From NCBI GenBank assembly GCA_017795045.1, contig CP051244.1, positions 2,068,446 through 2,132,445 of the forward strand: a DNA stretch of 64,000 bases. The letters run 5' to 3'. Both the position numbers and the translations under genes were made by a program. The first letter of the stretch is position 1; the number at the start of each line of letters is the position of its first letter. Below are positions 53,466 to 62,773 of this stretch, in pieces. The notes beneath the pieces were generated by a model. The model was not told the origin of the DNA. It saw nothing but the letters and a program-made list of their open reading frames with translations, and ran no database searches. The stretch comes from Allomuricauda sp. Its GTDB lineage: Bacteria > Bacteroidota > Bacteroidia > Flavobacteriales > Flavobacteriaceae.

Positions 53466-56400
53466 ATGAATTCACTAACTATTAAACAATTTATCAAGTT
53501 GACATTCCACACATTTTGCTTTCTGATTGTACTGGCACTGTTGAATCCGGTGCTGGCGGCGGATGCCAGAGGGCAAGAATTGTCTGATTTTAAGGTGGAC
53601 CTTGCTGTAGACAATGCATCGGTCATTGAAGTGTTGAAACAGATTGAGGAACAGACCCAATTTACCTTTGTGTACGACAGAAAGGTAAAAAGGTTGCAAA
53701 AAACCTATGATATTGCCTATCGGGGCGTTTCGTTGCGTTCTGTGCTGGAGTTGATGGCGAAAGACGCCAACCTTACCTTTAGAAGGATAAACCATACCAT
53801 TTCCATTGATGTGAAACCCCAAGCCCCAAAGAGGGTGATTGAGGTGGAATTCATTACGGTAACGGGTACGGTCATGGATGAAAATGGAGTTCCCTTGGCA
53901 GGGGCTTCCGTGGTTGAAAAAGGTTCCGCCAATGGTACCATTACAGACTTTGACGGTAACTATTCCATAGATGTAGAGGGCGATGCCACCCTAGAGGTTT
54001 CCTATTTGGGGTACAAACCCCAAGAGGTGGCCGTCAATGGCCGTACTGCCATCAATATTCAATTAAGCCCGGATACCACAGAGTTGGAAGCCGTGGTGGT
54101 GGTAGGGTACGGTACCCAGAGAAAGACGGATGTTACGGGCTCCATTGCCTCTGTGGACAGTGAAGGATTCAATAAAGGAATCGTAGCCAACCCTGGGCAA
54201 TTGCTACAAGGTAAGGTGGTAGGGGTGAATGTATCCAACACCAGTGGCGAACCCGGTGCAGCGCAGGATGTGATCATCCGAGGTGTGGGTAGTCTCCGTT
54301 CCGGTACAACGCCTCTTTATGTAATCGATGGTTTTGCGCTGGACAATTCGGGAACTGGAATTGCTTCTAACCCTTTAAACTTTATCAACCCACAAGATAT
54401 TGAGAGCATTGATGTGCTGAAAGATGCTTCCGCAGCGGCCATTTACGGTGCCAGGGCGGCCAATGGGGTAATTGTGATCACCACCAAAAAAGGAAAAGCG
54501 GGAAGAACCCAAATGGACTTGAGTGTATCCACAGGATTCTCCACTTTGGCCAACGAGGTAGATGTCTTTGGGGCCGATGAGTTCCGTAGACAAGTGGTGG
54601 CTGCTGGTGGAAACTTGGATGATGGAGGAGCCAATACCAACTGGCAGGATGAGCTTACCCGGACCGGGGTTTCCAAGAACATCAATTTCTCCATGAGTGG
54701 GGCCAATGAAAAGTTTTCGTATCATACTTCACTTGGGGTGAACGATCAGGAAGGGATCTTGAGAGGCAGCAATCTTAAACGCTACTCTGGGCGTTTGAAC
54801 CTTACCCAAAGGGCATTGGACGATCGGTTGAAAATAGAATTCAACATGACCGCCAGTAGAACGGAAAACCTAAGACCCGATGCAAGGTCAATTGTGGGCG
54901 ATATGCTCCAGTTGAACCCTACTTTACCCGTATATACCAATGGGGAACCCACGTTGTTGGAAAATAGGTTGAATCCGCTGACGCGCGAAAGAATCTATAG
55001 CGATGATGCGGTCAACCACCGTATCTTGACCAATATTGCCCCATCGTTTGAAATTATTGATGGACTTACCTATAAGTTGAATTTGGGGGTTGATTATTCT
55101 TCCACTGAGAGGGATGTGCAGCAAAGACCATATTCCTTGTTGGAAGATTACATCAATGGAGGATTAAGATCGTATTACACCACCAACAAGAATGTTTTGG
55201 TGGAAAATACCCTGACCTACAACTATGCTACGGAAAAGCATAACCTAACATTTTTGGCTGGGCAGACCTATCAAGAAACCTTTGTTCATCAAAAAAGATT
55301 TGATTTGGAAGGTTTTGCCGATAATGGCATTGATCCAAAATACCAAGATCAAATCAGCGGGGAAAGCACCCAGACCTATTTATATACGTATGCCACCAAG
55401 AATGAACTCCAGTCGTTCTTTGGTCGTATCAATTATGGTTTTGACAACAAATATTTATTGACAGCGACCATGAGGGCAGACGGTTCTTCCAAGTTTGGGG
55501 GCAATAACAAGTACGGTTATTTCCCTTCGGTAGCCTTGGGTTGGAACATCATGAACGAGGAGTTTTTGAGTACCAATAGCGCTATCAATAATCTAAAACT
55601 AAGGGCCAGTTGGGGTAAAACAGGAAATCAGGAGATTCCTTCCAAGATTACCAAGTTGAGCTATACGGATAGCAAGGATGACAATGATTCCTATCCCATC
55701 AACGGGGATGAAGGTTCCTTGGAGGATTATCCATATGGAACCATCTTTACCCGTTTGGCCAACCCGGATATTCAATGGGAAGTTTCGGCCCAAACCAACA
55801 TAGGTCTAGATTTCGGTCTGTTTAACAACAGATTGTCCGGTACCGTGGATTATTTCAATAAGGTTTCTGAGAATATTTTGCTTGAGGTAACTCCTGCAGA
55901 CCCGGTTCAGCCTACGGATAAATACTGGACCAATATTCCTGATATGGAAATCAAGAACAACGGTTTGGAGTTTGCTTTGGATTATAGCAGCGATAGGGAC
56001 AGGGACTTCTCCTATAACATTGGAGGTAATATTGCCTATACCAACAATAAAGTGGAGAATTCGCCCTATAAAGTGTTGACCACAGGGGCTGCACAAGGTG
56101 CAGGGCAGACAGATGCGACAATCAATGGAAATATCAATGGGGAATCCATAGGATCATTTTACATGCAAGAGTTTATGGGAATTGGAGCGGATGGTTTGAG
56201 TATTTTGTCCGATGAACGTACCGTTGTGGGCAGTGCCCTTCCAGATATCGTGTATGCGTTCTACTTGAACTTCCAATACAAGGATTTTGATCTAGGGTTG
56301 AACTTCAACGGAGTTTCCGGGAACAAGGTGTACAACCATACGGCCATGTCCATGTTCACAAAAGGTTTGTTGGCATCAAACTTCAATACAACAAGTTTGG

Positions 56401-56720
56401 CCGCCCAGTTCTCCAATGAAGACATTACCAATTCCAATACGGTATCTACCAGATACTTGGAAGATGGTGATTTCCTTAGATTGAACAATGCCACTTTGGG
56501 GTACAATCTAAAACCTGGATTGATAGGAATGGACCACTTGATCAATTCCATCCGCTTTACCATTACAGGACAGAATCTGTTTGTGATCACGGACTACAGT
56601 GGATTTGACCCAGAAATCAATTCCAACTTGACCATTGACGGCATCCAGACTTTCGGGATAGATTACTTCAATTACCCCAAGGCAAGGACTCTTGTATTTG
56701 GCCTAAACGTATCATTCTAA
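53466..56720 (+). CDS. SusC-type TonB-dependent transporter with STN signalling domain
   Basis: This 1084-residue outer-membrane receptor has a signal peptide (to ~residue 36), an STN domain (~40-115) for signalling to FecR, a carboxypeptidase-regulatory-like beta domain (~135-205), a plug (~210-340, starting VVVGYGTQRKTDVTGS) and a 22-strand barrel ending in aromatic FGLNVSF. It imports a ligand captured by the SusD partner, using TonB energy. The locus lacks glycoside hydrolases; its enzymes are phosphatases, so the ligand is probably a phosphorylated or phosphate-released compound. Confidence 0.95.
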   Translation: MNSLTIKQFIKLTFHTFCFLIVLALLNPVLAADARGQELSDFKVDLAVDNASVIEVLKQIEEQTQFTFVYDRKVKRLQKTYDIAYRGVSLRSVLELMAKDANLTFRRINHTISIDVKPQAPKRVIEVEFITVTGTVMDENGVPLAGASVVEKGSANGTITDFDGNYSIDVEGDATLEVSYLGYKPQEVAVNGRTAINIQLSPDTTELEAVVVVGYGTQRKTDVTGSIASVDSEGFNKGIVANPGQLLQGKVVGVNVSNTSGEPGAAQDVIIRGVGSLRSGTTPLYVIDGFALDNSGTGIASNPLNFINPQDIESIDVLKDASAAAIYGARAANGVIVITTKKGKAGRTQMDLSVSTGFSTLANEVDVFGADEFRRQVVAAGGNLDDGGANTNWQDELTRTGVSKNINFSMSGANEKFSYHTSLGVNDQEGILRGSNLKRYSGRLNLTQRALDDRLKIEFNMTASRTENLRPDARSIVGDMLQLNPTLPVYTNGEPTLLENRLNPLTRERIYSDDAVNHRILTNIAPSFEIIDGLTYKLNLGVDYSSTERDVQQRPYSLLEDYINGGLRSYYTTNKNVLVENTLTYNYATEKHNLTFLAGQTYQETFVHQKRFDLEGFADNGIDPKYQDQISGESTQTYLYTYATKNELQSFFGRINYGFDNKYLLTATMRADGSSKFGGNNKYGYFPSVALGWNIMNEEFLSTNSAINNLKLRASWGKTGNQEIPSKITKLSYTDSKDDNDSYPINGDEGSLEDYPYGTIFTRLANPDIQWEVSAQTNIGLDFGLFNNRLSGTVDYFNKVSENILLEVTPADPVQPTDKYWTNIPDMEIKNNGLEFALDYSSDRDRDFSYNIGGNIAYTNNKVENSPYKVLTTGAAQGAGQTDATINGNINGESIGSFYMQEFMGIGADGLSILSDERTVVGSALPDIVYAFYLNFQYKDFDLGLNFNGVSGNKVYNHTAMSMFTKGLLASNFNTTSLAAQFSNEDITNSNTVSTRYLEDGDFLRLNNATLGYNLKPGLIGMDHLINSIRFTITGQNLFVITDYSGFDPEINSNLTIDGIQTFGIDYFNYPKARTLVFGLNVSF

Positions 56721-56739
56721 TTTAAAAACACACTTCAAG

Positions 56740-58485
56740 ATGAAGAATAAAATTATAATCGCACTTTTTGGAATTGGCTTGTTCGCCAATGTGAACTGCA
56801 CCGATTTGGAGGAAGATGTCATTGACGAATCCCTTGAGGGAAGTGGACAGGCAGAGTTGATCAGTGGGGCCATAGCACCGGCCTATGGACAAATTGCCTG
56901 GACCTGGAGGCATACCAACTACTATGGGCTACAATTGATTGCTGCAGATGAGGCCATATTGCCATACCGTGGTGGAACCGACTGGTATGATGGTGGTAAG
57001 TTCATCGAGACCCATGCCCATGATATTGCACCGAGCAATGATTTGGTGGGCAGCTCATGGAACGAGGTGACCAAGAATATTTCACGAACCCTATCCGCTA
57101 TGGAAGTATTGCGCCCGCTTGCCGAAGCTGGAGATACCGAGGCCCAAGGCGCCCTTAATGAGATGATTGCCCTAAGGGCGTATTTGAACATGCTTACCCT
57201 GGACAGCTGGGGATTGGTGTTCAAAAAAGAAACCTCCGAGGAACTTTCCGAGATTTTAAGGGGGCAGGAAGCCCTTGACTACATTGAGAGTGAATTTCTT
57301 TCCGTGGTGGATGTCATTGATACCAGCAAAGGACCGGGACGCATTACCCAAGCGGCCGTTTGGGGATTTTTGGCCCGTTTGAACCTCAATGCTGCCGTAT
57401 ATCGTGATCCTTACGGTACCCCGAGCTTCACGAATGAAGATATGGACAAGGTCATTACCTATACCAACAATATCATCAATTCTGGGGCATTCTCATTGTC
57501 ACCTGAATATTTTGATCTTTTCAATGATGACAACCATGATAATCCCGAGTTGATTTTTGCCTTGGACCAAAGAGGCGTCATGAAGAATGAGCACAGCAGA
57601 TGGGCCTATTGGTCGTTGGCGGGATCTTGGTTCCCAAGACCTGAACATCCCAGCGCAGATGGCACCGATGGTCCGGCCATCACCTCTGATTTTTACCAAA
57701 CCTGGGTAGATGCCTATGGAGATGTCGATCCTGCGGAGGCAGATGCGCGTTTTTATCAAATGAACCAGATGATTCCAGAAGCGTTGCAAGACCTTACCGG
57801 GGTTAGCCCAGAGAATGATGAAGACCATTATTATTGCATTTCTGCCGAGGATTTTGAAATCAACCGAGGAATTGTCCGTGGTGTGATTTGGGGTCCAAGA
57901 AAAGATGAAAATGGTTCGTTTTATACCTGCGATGAAGGTTATAGGATCTACCCCGTCATCCAAACCAAAGGAAACGGACCCGATAAGGATGTGGACTACG
58001 TAAGCCATACCTTGGAGGTCGACTTTTCCAACGAAGGTAGACTGCACCGTAATGGATATCGAGTGTCCAAGTATCAATTTAGCCATACTTCTCCCAATGG
58101 AAACAACTACAGCAGCGTGGATTTGGTATTGATGCGTTTGGCAGAGATTTATTTGATGCGTGCCGAGGCCAAATTGAGAAAAGGTGACAGTGCCGGTGCC
58201 CTGGCCGATGTGAATATGGTAAGGACTTCAAGAACTGCCCGCCCAGAGCAAACACCGGAAGCATTGGGCTCCATGGATTTGGACATACTTTTCCGTGAGC
58301 GTGGTTTTGAATTATACTGGGAAGGATTTAGACGTACCGATCAAATCCGCTTTGGTCGTTATGAGGATTCTTGGACAGAGAAAACAGATAGTGATGTGAA
58401 TCACAGATTGTTCCCTATCCCACAAGATGCCATAGATGGGGCATCCAATGCACCCGGATATTTGGAACAGAACCAAGGTTATTGA
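56740..58485 (+). CDS. SusD/RagB-family outer-membrane lipoprotein
   Basis: This 581-residue surface lipoprotein has a signal with the lipobox FANVNC. The TPR-rich SusD fold shows ALNEMIALRAYLNMLTLDSWG and, near the end, RLAEIYLMRAEAKLRKGDSAGALADVN and RERGFELYWEGFRRTDQIRFGRY. It forms the lid over the SusC barrel and binds the nutrient. It lies 19 bp after susC. A GC-rich hairpin follows. Confidence 0.95.
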   Translation: MKNKIIIALFGIGLFANVNCTDLEEDVIDESLEGSGQAELISGAIAPAYGQIAWTWRHTNYYGLQLIAADEAILPYRGGTDWYDGGKFIETHAHDIAPSNDLVGSSWNEVTKNISRTLSAMEVLRPLAEAGDTEAQGALNEMIALRAYLNMLTLDSWGLVFKKETSEELSEILRGQEALDYIESEFLSVVDVIDTSKGPGRITQAAVWGFLARLNLNAAVYRDPYGTPSFTNEDMDKVITYTNNIINSGAFSLSPEYFDLFNDDNHDNPELIFALDQRGVMKNEHSRWAYWSLAGSWFPRPEHPSADGTDGPAITSDFYQTWVDAYGDVDPAEADARFYQMNQMIPEALQDLTGVSPENDEDHYYCISAEDFEINRGIVRGVIWGPRKDENGSFYTCDEGYRIYPVIQTKGNGPDKDVDYVSHTLEVDFSNEGRLHRNGYRVSKYQFSHTSPNGNNYSSVDLVLMRLAEIYLMRAEAKLRKGDSAGALADVNMVRTSRTARPEQTPEALGSMDLDILFRERGFELYWEGFRRTDQIRFGRYEDSWTEKTDSDVNHRLFPIPQDAIDGASNAPGYLEQNQGY

Positions 58486-58503
58486 TATCAGCAGTGTTTT
58501 TTA

Positions 58504-58540
58504 GGGAATGCGGCAAGATGGGTTACCTCTTGCCGCTCCC
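58504..58540 (+). terminator. Attenuating hairpin between susD and the phosphatase genes
   Basis: GCGGCAAGA (58510-58518) and TCTTGCCGC (58528-58536) form a perfect 9-bp stem, extended by GGGA/TCCC past a two-base bulge, and followed by ATTTTG. The short T-run makes it a partial terminator or RNA-stability element that could give more SusCD than phosphatase mRNA. Confidence 0.5.
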
Positions 58541-58567
58541 ATTTTGTAAGAATTAAAAAATGTGAAG

Positions 58568-59707
58568 ATGAGATTTTCAGTTCAAGGAGGAGTATTGTTG
58601 GGTATGCTGATGATGGGCATGGCTTGCAAAACAGAAACGGACAAACAGGAAGCCAAGAGTACGGAACAGGAAGAGCCCCTAAATGTTATTTTAATGATTG
58701 GTGATGGAATGGGGGTTCCGCAAGTATCCACAGCCTATTATTTTGGGGAGGACACGCCTAATTTTTCTAGGTTTAAGCAGATCGGGTTTCATAAGACCTC
58801 GGATAAGAGCTATCGTATAACCGATTCAGCAGCTGGGGCCACTGCTTTTGCCATAGGGCAGAAAACCTATAAAAGGGCCATTGGGGTCTCTGTTGACACC
58901 ATTCCTCAGGAAACCTTGTTGGAACAGTTACAAAAGCAAGGCTACCAGACCGGACTTATCAGTTTGACCACCATAACCCATGCCACTCCGGCCAGTTTCT
59001 ATGCCCATGTAAAAGATCGGGATATGCATGAGGAAATTGCCGAGCAGTTGGTTGGGGCCAAGGTGGATTTTATTGCAGGGGGAGGGCGGAAGTTTTTCCG
59101 TGACCGTGCGGATGGAAAAGAGCTTTTCGCCAACTTCAAAGAGCAGGGCTACCATTTGGATACCCTTCAACTTTCGGAGGTGGTTCTGGACCAACCCAAC
59201 GCCTATATTCTGGCCGAAGAAGGGATTCCATCCAAAATTGAAGGACGGAAAGAGTTTTTGACCGATGCCACTTCCATGGCTTTGGACTATTTTGAAAAGA
59301 AGAAAAAGCCCTTTTTCCTGATGGTGGAAGGATCGTACATTGATTGGGGAGGACACGCCAAAGATGCCGAAATGATGGTTTCCGAAGTTTTGGATTTTGA
59401 TAAGACCTTGGGTACCGTTTTGGATTTTGTGGAAAAGCACCCCAACACCTTGTTGGTGGTCACCGCAGACCATGAAACCGGAGGGGTAAGCATCGGTAAG
59501 TTTTATGACATCGACGAAAGTACAGGGGAAAAGAAAGAAGTTCCCGAAAAAGTCACTGTGTACTTCAACTCGGACCAACATAGCGGGGAATTGATTCCCG
59601 TATTTGCCAAGGGCAAGGGTTCCGAAAACTTTCAGGGCATCTACGAAAACAATGAGATTTTTCATAAGATTCAGCAGGCATTACACCAAAAACCAATAAC
59701 GCAATGA
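58568..59707 (+). CDS. Alkaline phosphatase (PhoA superfamily) lipoprotein
   Basis: This ~379-residue phosphomonoesterase has a lipoprotein signal with Cys20 (MMGMAC). Active-site motifs are MIGDGMGV (metal Asp), TDSAAGATAF (nucleophile Ser), THATPASFYAH, GSYIDWGGHAKD and TADHETGG (metal ligands). I chose the ATG at 58568 over the GTG two codons earlier. Its stop overlaps the start of the next gene (ATGA). It frees phosphate outside the cytoplasm. Confidence 0.9.
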   Translation: MRFSVQGGVLLGMLMMGMACKTETDKQEAKSTEQEEPLNVILMIGDGMGVPQVSTAYYFGEDTPNFSRFKQIGFHKTSDKSYRITDSAAGATAFAIGQKTYKRAIGVSVDTIPQETLLEQLQKQGYQTGLISLTTITHATPASFYAHVKDRDMHEEIAEQLVGAKVDFIAGGGRKFFRDRADGKELFANFKEQGYHLDTLQLSEVVLDQPNAYILAEEGIPSKIEGRKEFLTDATSMALDYFEKKKKPFFLMVEGSYIDWGGHAKDAEMMVSEVLDFDKTLGTVLDFVEKHPNTLLVVTADHETGGVSIGKFYDIDESTGEKKEVPEKVTVYFNSDQHSGELIPVFAKGKGSENFQGIYENNEIFHKIQQALHQKPITQ

Positions 59708-61491
59708 AAAAAATAACACGGGCAATTCTTGTTCTCCTTTTGGCGTTTCTGAACACCACGATAAAGGCCCAAACCACCTACAAAGTACATTCGCACAACG
59801 ATTATGCCCAAGAATTGCCTTTCTGGTATGCCTATGCCAACGGCGCGGCATCCATTGAGGCCGATTTGTTCTTAAAGAACAATAGCCTTTACGTGACCCA
59901 TGCCGAAGCTGAAATTGTGGAAGGAAGAACTTTTCAAACACTTTATCTGGATAGGCTTCAAAAACTGCAGGAATCGGGGAATTTAAGGGATGTTCAATTG
60001 CTCATCGATTTAAAATCTGAAGCCTACGCCACCTTGCAGAGACTGGTGGAAGTCTTGGAGGGCTATCCGCAACTCCTTAAAGCGGACAAGGTTCGCTTTG
60101 TGATTTCTGGTAATAGGCCCAAACCAGAAGATTATGGCAAGTATCCCAGTTTCATTTGGTTTGATCATCAGAATCTGGATGAATTGGACCAAATTGATTT
60201 AAATAAAGTGGCCTTGGTCAGCACGAGCTTCAAGAACTATTCGGTTTGGAATGGGTATGGAAGAATGACAGAACCCGATTTGGAAGCCGTGAAAGAAGCC
60301 ATCAATAAAGCCAAAAAAGTGGGCAAACCGTTCCGTTTTTGGGCTTCACCCGATACCAAGACGGGTTGGGCTCGATTGGCGAGACTAGGGGTGGATTACA
60401 TCAACACCGATCAACCTGCTTTGGCCCAACAATATTTGACCAATCTGGAAGCCAACACCTACAACAAGAAAACGCCCATTTCGGTGTACCGACCCAAGTA
60501 TGGGTACACAACAGGGGCAAAACCCACCAATGTGATCTTGATGATCGGCGATGGTAATGGATTGGCGCAAATAACAGCCGCCATGGTGGCTAACCATGGA
60601 AACTTAACACTGACGGGAATCAAGGAGATTGGCTTGGTAAAGACCGCTTCCCATGACGATTTGATCACCGATTCCGCGGCGGGGGCAACAGCCATGGCAA
60701 CTGGGGTAAAGACAAATAACAGGGCCATTGGGGTCGATTCCAATGGAGATGTTCTTACCAATCTTGTGGATAAGGTAAGTACCGCAGGTTTTAATACAGC
60801 CATTGTAACTACCGATGCCATTTATGGGGCAACCCCGTCTTCCTTTTTTGCCCATCGGGTTGAGCGGGACGATACCGAAGGTTTGGTAGCTGATTTAAAC
60901 GAGAGCCCACTTGATCTCTTTATTTCTGGAGGGCAAAATCAAGAAAATACCATCCAAAAAAAGTTTAAGACCCAATCCCTGGAAAGTTTTGAAACTCTGC
61001 ATGAACCAACAGCAATCTATTTGGGAAGCAATAAAGTGCTTTCTGCTACCTCAGGCAGAGGAGCTATTTTTCCCAAGGCAGTTAAAAAAGCTCTTGATGC
61101 ATTAAGTGCTAAGGAACAGCCCTTTTTTCTAATGGTGGAAGGTGCCCAAATTGATAATGGGGGACATTCCAACAATATTGGGGATATTGTGGAGGAAATG
61201 TTGGATTTTGACCAAGCCATTGCCGAGGCCTTGGAGTTTGCCGATACCCATGGGAACACCTTGGTGGTCATCACCGCGGATCATGAAACCTCCGGTCTTG
61301 GAATTGTGGGAGGAAATATGAAAGAAGGAAGGGTCCAAGGGGATTTCTTGACCATTGATCATACGGGAATCTTGGTACCTCTATTTGCATATGGTCCCCA
61401 ATCACAAAATTTTAGCGGGGTTTATGAGAATACGGACATCCATCATAAAATTTTGGAGGCTTTGGGCATTGCTGCTGAAAATGGAAAATAA
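59704..61491 (+). CDS. GDPD/PI-PLC-like domain fused to alkaline phosphatase
   Basis: This 595-residue secreted protein has a signal peptide ending near TIKAQT. Residues ~25-255 resemble the AIM6-type glycerophosphodiesterase/PI-PLC-like barrel, with HSHNDY, IEADLF and THAEAE giving the His, Glu/Asp and second His of the GDPD active site. Residues ~275-590 are a PhoA-type phosphatase with MIGDGNG, TDSAAGATAM, GAQIDNGGH and TADHETSG. One chain could thus open a phosphodiester and then remove the phosphate. It is translationally coupled to the preceding phosphatase. Confidence 0.85.
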   Translation: MKKITRAILVLLLAFLNTTIKAQTTYKVHSHNDYAQELPFWYAYANGAASIEADLFLKNNSLYVTHAEAEIVEGRTFQTLYLDRLQKLQESGNLRDVQLLIDLKSEAYATLQRLVEVLEGYPQLLKADKVRFVISGNRPKPEDYGKYPSFIWFDHQNLDELDQIDLNKVALVSTSFKNYSVWNGYGRMTEPDLEAVKEAINKAKKVGKPFRFWASPDTKTGWARLARLGVDYINTDQPALAQQYLTNLEANTYNKKTPISVYRPKYGYTTGAKPTNVILMIGDGNGLAQITAAMVANHGNLTLTGIKEIGLVKTASHDDLITDSAAGATAMATGVKTNNRAIGVDSNGDVLTNLVDKVSTAGFNTAIVTTDAIYGATPSSFFAHRVERDDTEGLVADLNESPLDLFISGGQNQENTIQKKFKTQSLESFETLHEPTAIYLGSNKVLSATSGRGAIFPKAVKKALDALSAKEQPFFLMVEGAQIDNGGHSNNIGDIVEEMLDFDQAIAEALEFADTHGNTLVVITADHETSGLGIVGGNMKEGRVQGDFLTIDHTGILVPLFAYGPQSQNFSGVYENTDIHHKILEALGIAAENGK

Positions 61492-61542
61492 AGCCGTAGA
61501 AAGTAACTTTAAAATGATGGAATGGTATACGGTTTCAATAAC

Positions 61543-62772
61543 CTAATCGATAGGTTTTGCGGACAGTCCATTTAAATCCCATACAATTTTGCCATCTTTT
61601 ATGGTGAGTTCCGCTTCCAGTTTTTGGTCGCCTTTAAGCAAATTGTTGCGGGCATCGATATAGCCAAACGAGCCTTTTCTAAGTCGGAGTACGGCTATAT
61701 CGGCCACAGCGCCCACACCCAAATGACCCAAATCGTTGCGTCCAATGGCTTTGGCAGGGTACCAGGACCCACGTTTGAACACTTCTCTTAAAGGAATCCC
61801 CATATTCAGGAACTTGGACATGACGTTGAGGAAATCCTTCATTCCTGCATTCATGCTGAACCTGTGTAGGTCCGTACCAAATGAGTTGGGCCAAAAGCCC
61901 TGTTCTATGGCCGGAATGCCTTGATCAAACCAAAAGCCGGCACCTCCGTGTCCCACATCAAAGAGAATACCGCGTTCCTTGGCTTCCATTACCACAGGCA
62001 AAACGGTACCATTTTGATCTACAACGGGCTTACGTTCCGAAATGTTCTCAAAAGTATGGGTGATGATATCCCCGGGCCGCATATGGGCCAACTGATCTTC
62101 CAAGGTATATTCGGGGAGATGGCACTCCACAAAAATGGGGCGATTGGTTTTTTCCCCAGCCTCAATAGTACGTTCAAAGGGGGTCCAATCCTTACCATTG
62201 TAATGCCCAATCTTGATACCAACGATGGTGTTGGGATATTGGTTGATGATTTCCACGGTCTTGGCCACATTCATTTCACTGATGTCGCTTTCAAGTTCAT
62301 CTCCGGTCATACCATGACCTGCAATATTGAGAAAGGCCAGTATGCGGGTCTTCGAATGGTCAATGACCTGTTGCTTGAATTGGGGGAAATTTCGCCAACC
62401 GGAGGTTCCGGCATCCACAACCGTGGTGACCCCTGCCTTAAAACTGAAATCGTCAGGGGATAGACTGTAGATTCCATTGGCAAATTTTTTCGCCTCGGGG
62501 CCAACAAAAACGTGGGTGTGCGTATCGATCAAACCTGGTACTACAAACAGCCCTGTCGCATCCACGACCACTTTGGCCGTTTCGCTGGAAATATTTTGCG
62601 AAACTTCCGCGATTCGTCCATTTAAAATGGAAACATCGGCAATGGTGTCCACCTGGTTCGCTGGATCAAAAACATGTCCGTTTTTAAGGAGTAAATCAAC
62701 CTCTTGGGCATAAATGTTGGAAATCAGCAGAGTTGTAATAAACCCGAAGATGACCTTGAAATAGCTGTCCAT
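61543..62772 (-). CDS. Exported cog3964 (EF_0837-type) amidohydrolase/deacetylase, paralogue 2
   Basis: This 409-residue enzyme has a Sec signal ending near SNIYAQ and the metal site HTH at residues 85-87, GIKIGHY with the bridging Lys, IITHTFEN with a metal His and GTDLHRFSM with the Asp. It lies 1 bp after paralogue 3, in one operon, and converges on the phosphatase locus. It clearly shares family with 6696-7937 but differs at many positions, which suggests a separate acyl substrate. Confidence 0.8.
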   Translation of the reverse strand: MDSYFKVIFGFITTLLISNIYAQEVDLLLKNGHVFDPANQVDTIADVSILNGRIAEVSQNISSETAKVVVDATGLFVVPGLIDTHTHVFVGPEAKKFANGIYSLSPDDFSFKAGVTTVVDAGTSGWRNFPQFKQQVIDHSKTRILAFLNIAGHGMTGDELESDISEMNVAKTVEIINQYPNTIVGIKIGHYNGKDWTPFERTIEAGEKTNRPIFVECHLPEYTLEDQLAHMRPGDIITHTFENISERKPVVDQNGTVLPVVMEAKERGILFDVGHGGAGFWFDQGIPAIEQGFWPNSFGTDLHRFSMNAGMKDFLNVMSKFLNMGIPLREVFKRGSWYPAKAIGRNDLGHLGVGAVADIAVLRLRKGSFGYIDARNNLLKGDQKLEAELTIKDGKIVWDLNGLSAKPID

Positions 62773-62773
62773 A

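Noticed and set aside
58928-59665. A 245-codon minus-strand frame
   Set aside because: It is antisense to the alkaline phosphatase, whose catalytic motifs are intact.
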